DNA of 50,292 bases, taken from contig QXWX01000052.1 of NCBI GenBank assembly GCA_009911175.1, positions 1 through 50,292 on the forward strand, given 5' to 3'. The DNA is from Lachnospiraceae bacterium. GTDB taxonomy: Bacteria > Bacillota_A > Clostridia > Lachnospirales > Lachnospiraceae. Positions 40,375 through 48,952 of this stretch are shown here, in pieces; position 1 is the stretch's first letter; each line of letters opens with the position of its first letter. The notes below the pieces were generated by a model. It was not told where the DNA came from. It saw only the letters and a program-made list of their open reading frames with translations, and did not search any database. Made by a program: the position numbers and the translations under genes.

Positions 40375-41604
40375 CTACTGATTCACCTGATGCTTCCGGA
40401 ACATCCCATACCCCGCCGCGGAAAATATCACCGCCGCTGCCCCATTGACGATCAGGTCCATGGACAGGCAGCTTATCATCTTTCCGCCGACAGCATACGC
40501 CGTATAATTCGTAAAGTCAAAGCTCATAATATTCGACGGCAGCAGGGCCAGGATATGCTCCAGCAGATATCCGCTGAACCCCGCCTGCAGAAACGACGGA
40601 ACGAGCAGCAGCAGGAACGCCACTACGATCACTCCATACGCATTCTTGAAGAGCGAGGACATCCACAATGTCATTGCCATGATCCCCAGTGTCAGCACAT
40701 ATCCCAGCAGGAGCATCAGAAGGCAGGCCTGACCTACCGTCACAGGATAGCTCACCGGCACGGTCGGATACAAAAACTGCACAGACGTATCCCAGCCTTC
40801 CGCCCCCGCCGACAGCAAGATCCATACGGAATTGAGGATCGTAAGTCCAAAATAGACCACGCTCGTAAACAGCCAGACCGCGGCGATCTTCGCGGCCGGC
40901 AGCCTGCTCCTGCCGTATTTCATGCACAGGAACAGGGAATCGCATTTTGACTGGTATTCCCCTGCAAAGACCGGAGCGATCCCGACACAGGTGATCATCA
41001 TGATCAGAATGCTCCACTTCATGCCTTGTAAGACAGACTCCCATCCCTTGCAATATCCATATACATATTCCGAAACCGTAGCATTTCGGTTATTCCAATA
41101 TTCGGCCTCCTTCGCCGATATGATTCCATTGCTCTTCAAACGTGCTGTATATTTTTGAACTCTCTCCATTCGCGCCTGGTAAAAATCCCTTCCCATGTTC
41201 TGCCGAAATACATTCTCCGCGGGGAGGTCGCTTCCCGACTCCTCGTAAGTATTCTTGATCAAACCATACAGTTCCATCTGCGACAGCCGAACCGTCCGCC
41301 AAAATTTGTCTAAGGCATCCTCCGGATTTTCCTCCGCTTCCGCAATCTCCTCTGCCTTCTCCAGATATTCCTCCATGATTCCTTCCACAGCTTCCTGGTC
41401 CAGTTCCTGCCTTAACCGCGTCTGTTTTAAAATCTCCTTTGCCGCAGTCCCGGAATGCTGATTTCCCTGGCTGTCCCATGCGGAGATTTGCCTTAATTCC
41501 GCCCATGTACAGAACAGCAAAAACAACGTACATCCCAGCACAGAAAGCTGAGTCAGCCTGCTTGACCATATTTTTTTCCATTCATACCGAATCATTCCGC
41601 CCAT
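40375..41604 (-). CDS. ABC-2 type transporter permease
   Basis: A 409-aa membrane protein with an N-terminal cytoplasmic start (MIRYEWKKIW), a first helix at ~17-35, a long charged helical extracellular part (~45-180) and about five further helices. This plan is common for ABC-2 permeases of bacteriocin/lantibiotic-immunity type. The ATPase gene lies 185 bases upstream on the same strand, and the sigma factor of the operon a little further. AAGGAGG precedes the start. The substrate is unknown. The 185-bp gap to the ATPase shows no recognised site. Confidence 0.82.
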   Translation of the reverse strand: MGGMIRYEWKKIWSSRLTQLSVLGCTLFLLFCTWAELRQISAWDSQGNQHSGTAAKEILKQTRLRQELDQEAVEGIMEEYLEKAEEIAEAEENPEDALDKFWRTVRLSQMELYGLIKNTYEESGSDLPAENVFRQNMGRDFYQARMERVQKYTARLKSNGIISAKEAEYWNNRNATVSEYVYGYCKGWESVLQGMKWSILIMMITCVGIAPVFAGEYQSKCDSLFLCMKYGRSRLPAAKIAAVWLFTSVVYFGLTILNSVWILLSAGAEGWDTSVQFLYPTVPVSYPVTVGQACLLMLLLGYVLTLGIMAMTLWMSSLFKNAYGVIVVAFLLLLVPSFLQAGFSGYLLEHILALLPSNIMSFDFTNYTAYAVGGKMISCLSMDLIVNGAAAVIFSAAGYGMFRKHQVNQ

Positions 41605-41789
41605 AGCATTTCTCCTCCTTGCATAAAAAGATTTATCCTACGTCATCTGCAAAGTTAATTCTTGACAGTTCCTTAGCTCTTCTATTTTTCACAGATACGC
41701 CTGCATTCAGCGGCCTGAACATCTACAGATCACAACGCTTCAAGCCAAAATGCATAAGTTATTTTCATACAGTTCCTTATGATCCCTCT

Positions 41790-42656
41790 TCATAATTCAT
41801 CCCAGAAGCATTCCAGGTACAAGTCTTCCAGTGTCGGTTCCACCGTCTCCGCCCCTTCATACGGCCTCTTCGGGGAGACCACCCTGGCTTCCACCATATG
41901 CTCCCGGTTGTGGGCATTGGCAATGCAGCGCTCCTGCTCGAACCCGGGCCATTCCTTCTGGGGCACCCTGCATTCCCAGACCATGCCGTCTACTTCTCTC
42001 ACCAGCTCTTCCGCCGGACCGTCCAGAATGAATCTGCCCTTTTTCATGACCAGAATCCTGTCGGAAATGTATTCAATATCTGACACGATGTGGGTGGAAA
42101 TGATGATAATCTTGTCTCTTGACATCCCCGAGATCAGATTCCGGAAATACACCCGTTCCTTGGGGTCCAGCCCTGCCGTGGGTTCATCCAGGATCAGGAG
42201 CTTCGGGTCATTGAGGAGCGCCTGGGCGATCCCCAGCCGCCGCTTCATCCCCCCGGAAAAGGTCCGAATCTTTGCGTCCGCCTCATCCCCCAGATTCACA
42301 AGCTGCAGAAGCTCCTTTGTCCTCCGTTTCGCAAACTTCGGTTCCAGTCCTTTGATCGAAGCGATATACAGCAGAAAGTCCTTTGCCGTGAATCCGGGGG
42401 TATAGCCGAATTCCTGGGGCAGATATCCCAAAAGATCCCGGTAGTCCTCTCCCATGCCGGCCGTATTTTTTCCGTCCAGCTTCACCTCTCCCGCCGTGGG
42501 GTTTATGATCCCGCAGATCATCTGGATCAGCGTAGTCTTTCCCGCGCCGTTTGCTCCCAGAAATCCATAGATCCCTTCGGTCAATACCGTGTTCACCTCC
42601 TCCACGGCAATCTTGTTTTTAAAATGTTTAGACAAACGTTCCAACTCTAATTTCAT
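41790..42656 (-). CDS. ABC transporter ATPase
   Basis: A 288-aa ATPase with Walker A GANGAGKTTL, signature TFSGGMKRRLGIAQA, Walker B LLILDEPTAGLD and switch region IISTHIVSD. The C-terminal ~70 residues form the extension usual in ABC-2 exporters. It overlaps the preceding membrane-protein gene by 29 bases and has GGAGGAGG upstream. It probably works with the permease at 40375-41604 and perhaps with the 263-aa-class membrane protein before it. Confidence 0.92.
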   Translation of the reverse strand: MKLELERLSKHFKNKIAVEEVNTVLTEGIYGFLGANGAGKTTLIQMICGIINPTAGEVKLDGKNTAGMGEDYRDLLGYLPQEFGYTPGFTAKDFLLYIASIKGLEPKFAKRRTKELLQLVNLGDEADAKIRTFSGGMKRRLGIAQALLNDPKLLILDEPTAGLDPKERVYFRNLISGMSRDKIIIISTHIVSDIEYISDRILVMKKGRFILDGPAEELVREVDGMVWECRVPQKEWPGFEQERCIANAHNREHMVEARVVSPKRPYEGAETVEPTLEDLYLECFWDEL

Positions 42657-43398
42657 CCGTGTTTCCTCCTCCGAATTTTAAAAGCTTTTTGATCTCCCAC
42701 ATCACCCCCAGAGCTGACAGAACTCCGGAAAGCAGCCAGCTTTCCCGATACTCCATCGTATAGATCGGGAATCCCCCCGCCTTTAAGAGCCACGCCGCAA
42801 AGGTCAGAAAAGCTCCCCAGGTCATGCAGTAGAGCATGCTGTTTTCCTCGCTCCTTCGGTTCAGGATTGCGAGGCACCCAAGGCACATCAGGTTGTAGGG
42901 AACCAGCGTATACAGCAATGTCTGCCGCAGATATACGCCCTGCCCCAGGGTAAAGATTGCGGCACAGCAGGCAAGGATCAGAAAATCCAGCACCCCGGAC
43001 AGCAGCAGACGGAAAGCCAGGATCTTCCGGAGGGAGTGCCTCGTCGTCATCTGCAGCTCCAGCATTCCGGGCTGAAAAATATCGCATAGTATCTTTGCAT
43101 TTGCCAGACACAGCAACGGACCGGATATGGCCGAGAAGGTCCAGATCCAGCTGTCCGGCTCTGCCGGTTCAGATAAGATCAGGCAGAGGAACAGTCCGGT
43201 AAACAGCAATTTCAATCCCCAGAACTCCTTCCGGATAAAATAAAGCTGGTTTCGGAAAAATTGGAGATTGGTCATCCTCTGCTTTTCCGGATGAAAACGG
43301 ATTTTCTTTGCTTGGGATATGGTCTCCTGTAAGCCCTGGGAGCTGTATTCCGGGACCTGAACGGATGCCAGATATTTTTTTAATTTTCGTTTTTCCAT
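42628..43398 (-). CDS. Membrane protein between sigma factor and ABC genes
   Basis: A 256-aa protein with a ~60-residue cytoplasmic N-terminus (MEKRKLKKYLASVQVPEYSS onward) and about six membrane helices. The family is not recognised. Its place directly after an ECF-like sigma factor gene is where an anti-sigma factor is usually found, and the N-terminal cytoplasmic tail could bind sigma; alternatively it is a second permease subunit. AAAGGAG lies before the ATG at 43398; a GTG at 43419 overlaps the sigma stop. Confidence 0.7.
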   Translation of the reverse strand: MEKRKLKKYLASVQVPEYSSQGLQETISQAKKIRFHPEKQRMTNLQFFRNQLYFIRKEFWGLKLLFTGLFLCLILSEPAEPDSWIWTFSAISGPLLCLANAKILCDIFQPGMLELQMTTRHSLRKILAFRLLLSGVLDFLILACCAAIFTLGQGVYLRQTLLYTLVPYNLMCLGCLAILNRRSEENSMLYCMTWGAFLTFAAWLLKAGGFPIYTMEYRESWLLSGVLSALGVMWEIKKLLKFGGGNTDEIRVGTFV

Positions 43399-43415
43399 AG
43401 ACTCGCTCCTTTCTG

Positions 43416-43958
43416 TCACAGCTCCAGCGTGCTCTTTAACTTCTTTTCTGCGTTTTTCAGCTTATACCGCACAGTCGATGCCGGAATCCCCAGTATCCTT
43501 GATATATCCCGGATTCTCTGATCCTGATAATACCTTAAGATCACAATATCCTTTTCCGTCTGATCCAGAGCGGACAGCGCATCCATGACCATCAGCCTGT
43601 CCAGGATATCCCCTGCATGGTCCGGAACCGTTTCCTCCCGGTTTCCCCCATCCTCAATGCAGACCTCCTTCGGTTTCTTATAATAATTCCGGATCAGATT
43701 TCCGGCGATCACATAGAGGTAGTTCTTTATTTTTCCATAATCCCGGTAGCTGTCCAGATTGTTCAGAAATTTCAAGAACACCTCCTGCGTGAGATCCTCC
43801 GCCGCATGACGCTGGTTCAGATGATAACAGCAGTATTTGTAAATGGATTCATAGTTGTCTGTGATTAATTTTTCCAGATATCCATCCTTGTATAAAATGT
43901 GGTTCAGCAAATTGCCGGCAGACACGCGTGATCCACTTCCTCTCTTCTTGTGATGCAT
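43416..43958 (-). CDS. ECF-like RNA polymerase sigma factor
   Basis: A 180-aa sigma-70 family factor. Region 2 has YKYCCYHLNQRHAAEDLTQE and FLKFLNNLDSYRDYGKIKNY; region 4 has LDQTEKDIVILRYYQ and the HTH ISRILGIPASTVRYKL. Such small sigma factors switch on their own operon in response to envelope stress. The start is not certain: the ATG at 43958 has no ribosome binding site, while a GTG at 43925 (169 aa) has AGAGAGGAAG ten bases upstream. It heads a unit with the membrane protein and ABC genes. Confidence 0.88.
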   Translation of the reverse strand: MHHKKRGSGSRVSAGNLLNHILYKDGYLEKLITDNYESIYKYCCYHLNQRHAAEDLTQEVFLKFLNNLDSYRDYGKIKNYLYVIAGNLIRNYYKKPKEVCIEDGGNREETVPDHAGDILDRLMVMDALSALDQTEKDIVILRYYQDQRIRDISRILGIPASTVRYKLKNAEKKLKSTLEL

Positions 43959-44023
43959 CTATGATATATAACAATCCATATACGAAAAAAAACAACTTTT
44001 ATAGAAATTTAGTATAAAATGGT

Positions 44024-44064
44024 CTAAAAAAATGCCTATCCTGCGGACAAACGGGATAGGCATT
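44024..44064 (-). terminator. Terminator of the beta-glucosidase gene
   Basis: On the minus strand AATGCCTATCC (44064-44054) and GGATAGGCATT (44041-44031) form an 11-bp stem followed by a run of T. It lies 20 bases after the stop codon. Confidence 0.85.
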
Positions 44065-44084
44065 CTTTATTCTATTTTTCCTGT

Positions 44085-46574
44085 TTATTCTGTCGTCTCA
44101 TACAGCCCGGACCGCAGCACAACTCTCACCAGCCTGGTGATGCATCTCCTCAGGTCTTCCTCTTTCAGAGTCCCCTGCTTCAGTTCCTTTCTCATATTGT
44201 CATGGTCTGAAAACTGTCCCGGCATGACAAGGTCATTTCCCGCACGCATACAGCCGGACGCCGTGCAGTCCTCCCCGTGCTCTGTGGTCGTCCAGTCGGT
44301 CATGATCACGCCGTCAAATCCCCATTCCTGTCTCGCGGCAGCCGTACAGGTATCCCTGCAGTTGGCGGCATGGATGCCGTTAATCAGATTGTAGCTGGTC
44401 ATAATGGACATAGGGCGGGATTCCCGGATGGCGATCTCGAAGCCTTTCAGGTAGATCTCCCGCAGGGCCCGCTCAGACAGGATGCTGTCAGAGCCCATCC
44501 GGTTGTCCTCCTGATTGTTGCACGCAAAATGTTTGATCGTAGTACCGCATCCCGGAACACTCTGCACGCCCTTTGTCATGGCAGCGGCCATCTTCCCGCT
44601 GACCAGCGGATCTTCGGAATAGTATTCGAAGTTTCTTCCGCACAGCGGATTCCTGTGGATGTTCATCCCCGGCGCCAGCCAGAGCGTCACGCCAAAATGC
44701 TCCATCTCTTTCCCGATCATGGCGCCCGTTTCTTCGATCAGCTTTTCATTCCAGGTCTGGGCCAGCATGGTTCCCACCGGAATCGCCGTACAATACTGAT
44801 AATAGGGCGTTCCCTCTGCTTGGAATCCCTGGCTGAAAAAGCCGTGCTCAAAGCTGGCCTCAAAGGAGGGCATCCGGATCACACCGTCCTTCACCCCATA
44901 GGTCTGCATCAGCCTTAAGCCCGCGGGGCCGTCCGCCAGCACGATATTTGCCACGCCCTGCTCATAAGCCGCAGTGCTTGTCTCTCCCGCAGAGCCCGGT
45001 ACGGAGACGCCTGCGGATCCCAGGTTGCTCCCCTGTCCCTTGGCAGGCTCCCCTGTGGCCAGACGGATGAGCTGTTCGGTATCCAGGCCATTTACGATCT
45101 GCGCCGCCTCATCGTCCTCCGGCTCATAAGCTGCTTCGTAGTCAATGACTTCGGTTTCCACACCGGAGAGGTCCAGCGGAATCTCCGCAGCCCCGTTCCC
45201 GCGTCCGGATTCCAGGTCTGCTTCATAGCGCGCAATCCTTTTTTCCTCCGGAATCGAGAGCAGATTCAACTCTTCCCTGAGCGGGCAGATATTCTTCACT
45301 CTGGACAGTATCTTCTCCTCTTCCAGCACAAGCATCGCTTCCATCCTGCTGTCAGCCAGGGAATTGCCGATCCATACGCCGTAGGTTCCGCGTTCCAGCA
45401 GCCATTCCGCAGAGGACTCGTCATAGGATGCCATCCGGTAAACCGGAAAACGGATCGTCAATATCTCGCTCTCTCCCGGAGCCAGCAGGCCGGTCTTTGC
45501 AAAACCGCACAGACGGCGGCTTTCCTTTTCCAGCTTCCCGACAGGCGCCGATACATAAACCTGCACCACTTCCTTTCCGCTGTACAGCTTTCCGGTATTG
45601 GTCACCTTTACCTCCGCCGCCACTTCCGATCCTGCCGTCACCTTTACGGTCTCAATCTGAAAATCTGTATAAGACAGGCCGAATCCGAAGCTATATCTGA
45701 CCGGTACCTGGAACGAATCAAAATAGCGGTAGCCTACATAAATGCCTTCTTCGTATTTTTCCTGATCCACATTTCCGTTCATATGGGAAAATGTCATGGC
45801 ATTGGGGTAATCCTCGTACTTATCCGCCCAGGTGTCCGTCATTTTTCCGCTTGGCACTGCCTGACCGGAGATCACATCCGCAAGGGCATTGCCGCCCTCC
45901 ATGCCCGGCTGAACAAGGTACAGGATGGCGCCGATATTTTCATACTGATCTGCGAAGGAAAGGTCTACAAGCCCGCCTGTATTGATCACGAGGATTACCT
46001 TTTCATAAAGCCTACAGATATCCCGGATATTTTTTGCTTCCTGATCCGTCAGATAAAAGTCTCCCTTCTCGTTGAACCGGTCCGCCCCTTCCCCGGCCAC
46101 GCGGCTCAGCACATAAATCGCGATGTCCGCGTCTGTCTTTTCCACATCCGGACCGTCCGGCACGAAAAACGGGCTGGTCGAATATGCGATAAAAAATTCT
46201 TCTTCCTTCGCCCGTTCCAGGATCCCGTCCCGCCATGCAATTCTCGCGTCCGTGTAGATCCTGTCATAGGCATCAATCCAGTCCCTGCTCGTCACGGTAT
46301 AGCCGGCGTTCAGCAGTCCCTGGTAAATGTTCACGACCTCTCTCTCGTTGACATCCCCGGAGCCTGTGCCGCCCTTGATCATGTGGGTTGCTCCCGGACC
46401 GTAGAGCGCTATCCGGCTTCCCTTCGCAAGAGGAAGGGTCTGCTTTTCATTTTTCAGCAGTACGATTCCTTCGCTCGCTGCTTTTCTCGCCGCTGCACGG
46501 TGGGGAGCCTCATAGGCTGCAATCTCCTGTGACTGGCTTCCGTAAAATGGTCTCTTCTTCAATGTTCTTGTCAT
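44085..46574 (-). CDS. GH3 beta-glucosidase with permuted domain order
   Basis: An 829-aa glycoside hydrolase, probably cytoplasmic (no signal peptide), that releases terminal beta-linked glucose or related sugars. Domain order is reversed: the usual GH3 C-terminal domain comes first (GIVLLKNEKQTLPLAKGSRI, then ALYGPGA), then a fibronectin-III-like domain (~315-440), and the catalytic (alpha/beta)8 domain is last. There, GFDGVIMTDWT holds the nucleophile aspartate, and KHFACNNQE is conserved too. This permutation is known from ruminal and gut Firmicute enzymes (Ruminococcus albus and Butyrivibrio types). The start has AGGAGG at the right distance; an ATG 18 codons upstream is less likely. It is a single-gene unit with its own terminator. 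Confidence 0.92.
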   Translation of the reverse strand: MTRTLKKRPFYGSQSQEIAAYEAPHRAAARKAASEGIVLLKNEKQTLPLAKGSRIALYGPGATHMIKGGTGSGDVNEREVVNIYQGLLNAGYTVTSRDWIDAYDRIYTDARIAWRDGILERAKEEEFFIAYSTSPFFVPDGPDVEKTDADIAIYVLSRVAGEGADRFNEKGDFYLTDQEAKNIRDICRLYEKVILVINTGGLVDLSFADQYENIGAILYLVQPGMEGGNALADVISGQAVPSGKMTDTWADKYEDYPNAMTFSHMNGNVDQEKYEEGIYVGYRYFDSFQVPVRYSFGFGLSYTDFQIETVKVTAGSEVAAEVKVTNTGKLYSGKEVVQVYVSAPVGKLEKESRRLCGFAKTGLLAPGESEILTIRFPVYRMASYDESSAEWLLERGTYGVWIGNSLADSRMEAMLVLEEEKILSRVKNICPLREELNLLSIPEEKRIARYEADLESGRGNGAAEIPLDLSGVETEVIDYEAAYEPEDDEAAQIVNGLDTEQLIRLATGEPAKGQGSNLGSAGVSVPGSAGETSTAAYEQGVANIVLADGPAGLRLMQTYGVKDGVIRMPSFEASFEHGFFSQGFQAEGTPYYQYCTAIPVGTMLAQTWNEKLIEETGAMIGKEMEHFGVTLWLAPGMNIHRNPLCGRNFEYYSEDPLVSGKMAAAMTKGVQSVPGCGTTIKHFACNNQEDNRMGSDSILSERALREIYLKGFEIAIRESRPMSIMTSYNLINGIHAANCRDTCTAAARQEWGFDGVIMTDWTTTEHGEDCTASGCMRAGNDLVMPGQFSDHDNMRKELKQGTLKEEDLRRCITRLVRVVLRSGLYETTE

Positions 46575-46708
46575 AATCTGCCTCCTGATATCATGGATTC
46601 GTATTCCCCCATAACTCCCTTTCATCATATTTTTACCGCATTTCCTTTATTTGTCAATAGTCTTAAGGCATTTCATATTTAAAGACACGGAACTTTGAGA
46701 AAGAATAC

Positions 46709-46766
46709 TTGCATAATCATCTGCCTGCGCGTTATACTGTTATTGTATCGAATCAGGGAATTTCCC
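46709..46766 (+). promoter_or_regulatory. Promoter and palindrome ahead of the rubredoxin gene
   Basis: TTGCAT (46709-46714) and TATACT (46733-46738) have an 18-bp spacer. The palindrome GGGAATTTCCC follows at 46756-46766, downstream of the predicted start, where a repressor could act. Confidence 0.5.
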
Positions 46767-46849
46767 GTTACAGTGCATGCCTGGCAAAGGTGTGGTCTAT
46801 AAAAATTCCCTTTTGAGAGTACATGAAAATAAGCAAGGAGGTATTGATC

Positions 46850-47011
46850 ATGAAACGCTATGTATGTGAGCCCTGCGGATATATCTATGATCCCGAAGTG
46901 GGTGATCCGGACAACGGAATCGAGCCCGGCACCGAATTTGCAGATCTTCCGGATGACTGGGTATGCCCGGTATGCGGACTTGGGAAAGACGAATTTGTGG
47001 AAGAAGAATAG
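46850..47011 (+). CDS. Rubredoxin
   Basis: A 53-aa one-iron electron carrier. Two Cys-x-x-Cys pairs are seen: [13 protein letters not shown] near the start and CPVCGLG near the end, with DWVCPVCG as in classical rubredoxins. It passes electrons to flavodiiron proteins, rubrerythrin or superoxide reductase in anaerobes. The window's flavodiiron protein has its own rubredoxin domain, so this one may serve other partners. AAGGAGG is seven bases before the ATG at 46850. It is a single-gene unit with a promoter and a strong terminator. Confidence 0.95.
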   Translation: MKRYVCEPCGYIYDPEVGDPDNGIEPGTEFADLPDDWVCPVCGLGKDEFVEEE

Positions 47012-47017
47012 CTTCAA

Positions 47018-47070
47018 AAAATATGTAAAGCAGGAAATCGCCGTATGATTCCCTGCTTTACATATTTTTT
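47018..47070 (+). terminator. Terminator after rubredoxin
   Basis: A 17-bp perfect stem (47018-47034 with 47052-47068, 17-base loop) ends in T-rich ATATTTTTT. It runs directly into the second copy of the 46-bp repeat. Confidence 0.85.
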
Positions 47071-47147
47071 GTTATGGCCATTCGGCCGTTTTATAAAGTA
47101 TACCCAAGGGCATCCCGTTATGGCCATTCGGCCGTTTCACAAGGTAT
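47071..47147 (-). repeat. Tandem 46-bp intergenic repeat, copy II (two units)
   Basis: Minus-strand unit A (47147-47102) begins ATACCTTGTGAAACGGCCGA and continues with ATGGCCATAACGGGATGCC. Unit B (47101-47071) begins ATACTTTATAAAACGGCC and ends at the rubredoxin terminator. The layout matches copy I at 11866-11947. The stop codon of the flippase-like gene lies in unit A. Confidence 0.85.
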
Positions 47148-48228
47148 ACCTGCGTCCTGCGGCTCTCAAGCACTGCCTCTCCTTCACCGTTTCTCCCCTG
47201 CGCCGGACCGCTTCATTGAGCAGCACCACAAGAAGGCTGACCACCAGAACAAAATAAAAGCTGCTCCCTCTTGCCACATACAGCGACGGCATGAGGCAGG
47301 CCTGTGAAAACACATGGCTGAACACCCGGCAGTACATCAGTTCCGTGATCCCCTGCGCCCCCGGAAGGGGGAGCATATCCACCGCCACGGACACAGAAGC
47401 CTGCAGAAGCATCACCGTCAGAAGGCTGGTCCCCTGCTGGGAAAATCCCAGATACACCAGCCCGGTGAGGAGGAACAGGCTGCACCTCTGCAGAAATGTG
47501 ATCCCAAGGACCAGCAGCATCCTGTACTTCTGTTTTGCCAGAAAATGAACCGCTTCCTGATATCCGCCGATAAACTGGCGGATCTTTTCCGCCCTTCCGG
47601 CTGACGGCTTCAAGATCCGGATCCGTGTCAGGAAATGCTCGATCTGAAAGATCAGCCTCTTCATTGCCTCCGGCGCCAGCATGACCGCCAGCAGCACGGC
47701 CACCAGAACCACATGCAGCACAAGTCCCAGGATATACAGGCCGAAATATTTCCGAAGGTAGGATCTCAGCGGGTCATACCAGAAAACCAGCATGGCGCAT
47801 CCGATGATCACAAGCACGAATTTATAGAGCAGCGCAACCGTCATCAGGACGACCGAGCTGTCTGAAAGCGCATTTCCATCCTTCTTCATATAATAAAGCT
47901 GCACCGGCTGTCCTCCCGTTGAGGAGGGTGTGATACCGGAATAAAAAAATCCGATAAAGGAATAGGAGATACATTTGCCGAGCCCGCTGCTGTCCGGGCT
48001 GATCATCCGCAGGAGATACCAGATCATGCTCCCTTCCGCGCACACAAAAAACAACGCGGCCGCAAGGATCAGCAGCAGACAGGGGAGGGAAAGTCCTTTG
48101 AGCGCCTCCCAGATCTGATTCCAGTCCTGTCCGTGCAGCACGGTATAAAAAGTCAGTCCCATGATCAGGAGAAATATCGTATAATTGATCAGATTTTTTC
48201 GGATTCTCTGCTTTCTGTCAGTATTCAT
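47137..48228 (-). CDS. YbhN/LPG-synthase-TM-type membrane protein (flippase-like)
   Basis: A 363-aa protein with about eight membrane helices of the lysylphosphatidylglycerol-synthase transmembrane/UPF0104 family. These are thought to move lipids or lipid-linked sugars across the membrane. Family strings are SYSFIGFFYSGITPSSTGGQ, then PVQLYYMKKDG, and later LPLPGAQGITELMYCRVFS. I chose the ATG at 48228 with GGAGG upstream, which overlaps the previous gene by 11 bases. The last residues YTL and the stop derive from the 46-bp repeat. It neighbours a GT2 glycosyltransferase, as often seen for this family, suggesting glycolipid work. Confidence 0.88.
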   Translation of the reverse strand: MNTDRKQRIRKNLINYTIFLLIMGLTFYTVLHGQDWNQIWEALKGLSLPCLLLILAAALFFVCAEGSMIWYLLRMISPDSSGLGKCISYSFIGFFYSGITPSSTGGQPVQLYYMKKDGNALSDSSVVLMTVALLYKFVLVIIGCAMLVFWYDPLRSYLRKYFGLYILGLVLHVVLVAVLLAVMLAPEAMKRLIFQIEHFLTRIRILKPSAGRAEKIRQFIGGYQEAVHFLAKQKYRMLLVLGITFLQRCSLFLLTGLVYLGFSQQGTSLLTVMLLQASVSVAVDMLPLPGAQGITELMYCRVFSHVFSQACLMPSLYVARGSSFYFVLVVSLLVVLLNEAVRRRGETVKERQCLRAAGRRYTL

Positions 48229-48790
48229 ATACAGCCTCCGGTTTCCGAAGTTTCCAGGATTCCTCCGTATGTACGATCTCCTCCAGAGCGCCTTCGAAGA
48301 GAACCTGTTTGTCCGGATATTCATAAAAATCTCTGGGCGTCACCAATGAGAAATGCTTTTCCGAAACCTGAATCCCATTTTCCGACAATAACCTTGCGAT
48401 ATAGGAGGAACAGGTGTAATGGTTCTTCTGGTAAAAGGGCCTGCCGCACAGGATAAATGGCAGTCCAAGCACCGCATAGTGATAATGGAATCTATCCCGC
48501 ATATCCTGTTCCAGCGTCTGCCGGATCTGCTCCTTCTGCCGCCCTGTGCATTCCATTTCGCAGATCATGTAATCCGCGGTCGGAAAGGCGCGCAGAATCT
48601 TTCTCTTATTTTCCTTTTCGAATCCCGCGATCACCGGGATAAACGGGTTCCGCCTTCCGAAGCTGTACGCTTCCTCCAGCTCCGCATCCATGGAGATGAC
48701 CACATGGATGTATTTCTGTTTCAAAAAACGCCGTATGAGATACGCAAAAATCCCCGGTGTGTCTACCAATGCTATGTAAATCCGCGCCAC
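48218..48790 (-). CDS. Permuted NlpC/P60-like (YiiX type) protein
   Basis: A 190-aa protein with the circularly permuted papain-like order: the His comes first (KYIHVVISMDAELEEAYSFG, ~residue 29) and the Cys later (HYTCSSYIARLL, ~residue 127). Members of this group act on amide or ester bonds in lipids or cell-wall parts, but no substrate is known here. No signal peptide is seen. The start is a GTG at 48790 with AGGGGGAAAG upstream. It is coupled to the flippase-like gene by an 11-base overlap, so the two probably act together at the envelope. Confidence 0.75.
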   Translation of the reverse strand: MARIYIALVDTPGIFAYLIRRFLKQKYIHVVISMDAELEEAYSFGRRNPFIPVIAGFEKENKRKILRAFPTADYMICEMECTGRQKEQIRQTLEQDMRDRFHYHYAVLGLPFILCGRPFYQKNHYTCSSYIARLLSENGIQVSEKHFSLVTPRDFYEYPDKQVLFEGALEEIVHTEESWKLRKPEAVYEY

Positions 48791-48840
48791 TGTCTTTCCC
48801 CCTCGCTGTCTTTTTATGCACTTATCTATCCTGTTATCTG

Positions 48841-48894
48841 AACGTGCGGCTTGTTAAAAACGTGCAGCCTGTTAAGAGCATGCGGCCTGTTAAT
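48841..48894. repeat. Three tandem copies of an 18-bp repeat
   Basis: The units are AACGTGCGGCTTGTTAAA, AACGTGCAGCCTGTTAAG and AGCATGCGGCCTGTTAAT, back to back in the 162-bp gap between the GT2 and NlpC-like genes. No gene covers them. They could be protein-binding sites upstream of the NlpC-like gene or a slippage product. Confidence 0.75.
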
Positions 48895-48952
48895 CTTCGC
48901 CGCTTCCCATTCCTTTCTTCCGCCAAATCTCCTTCGCCCACTACACTAGACT

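Noticed and set aside
48841..48894. Possible CRISPR-like array
   Set aside because: The 18-bp units are directly adjacent without spacers, and no cas gene is present.
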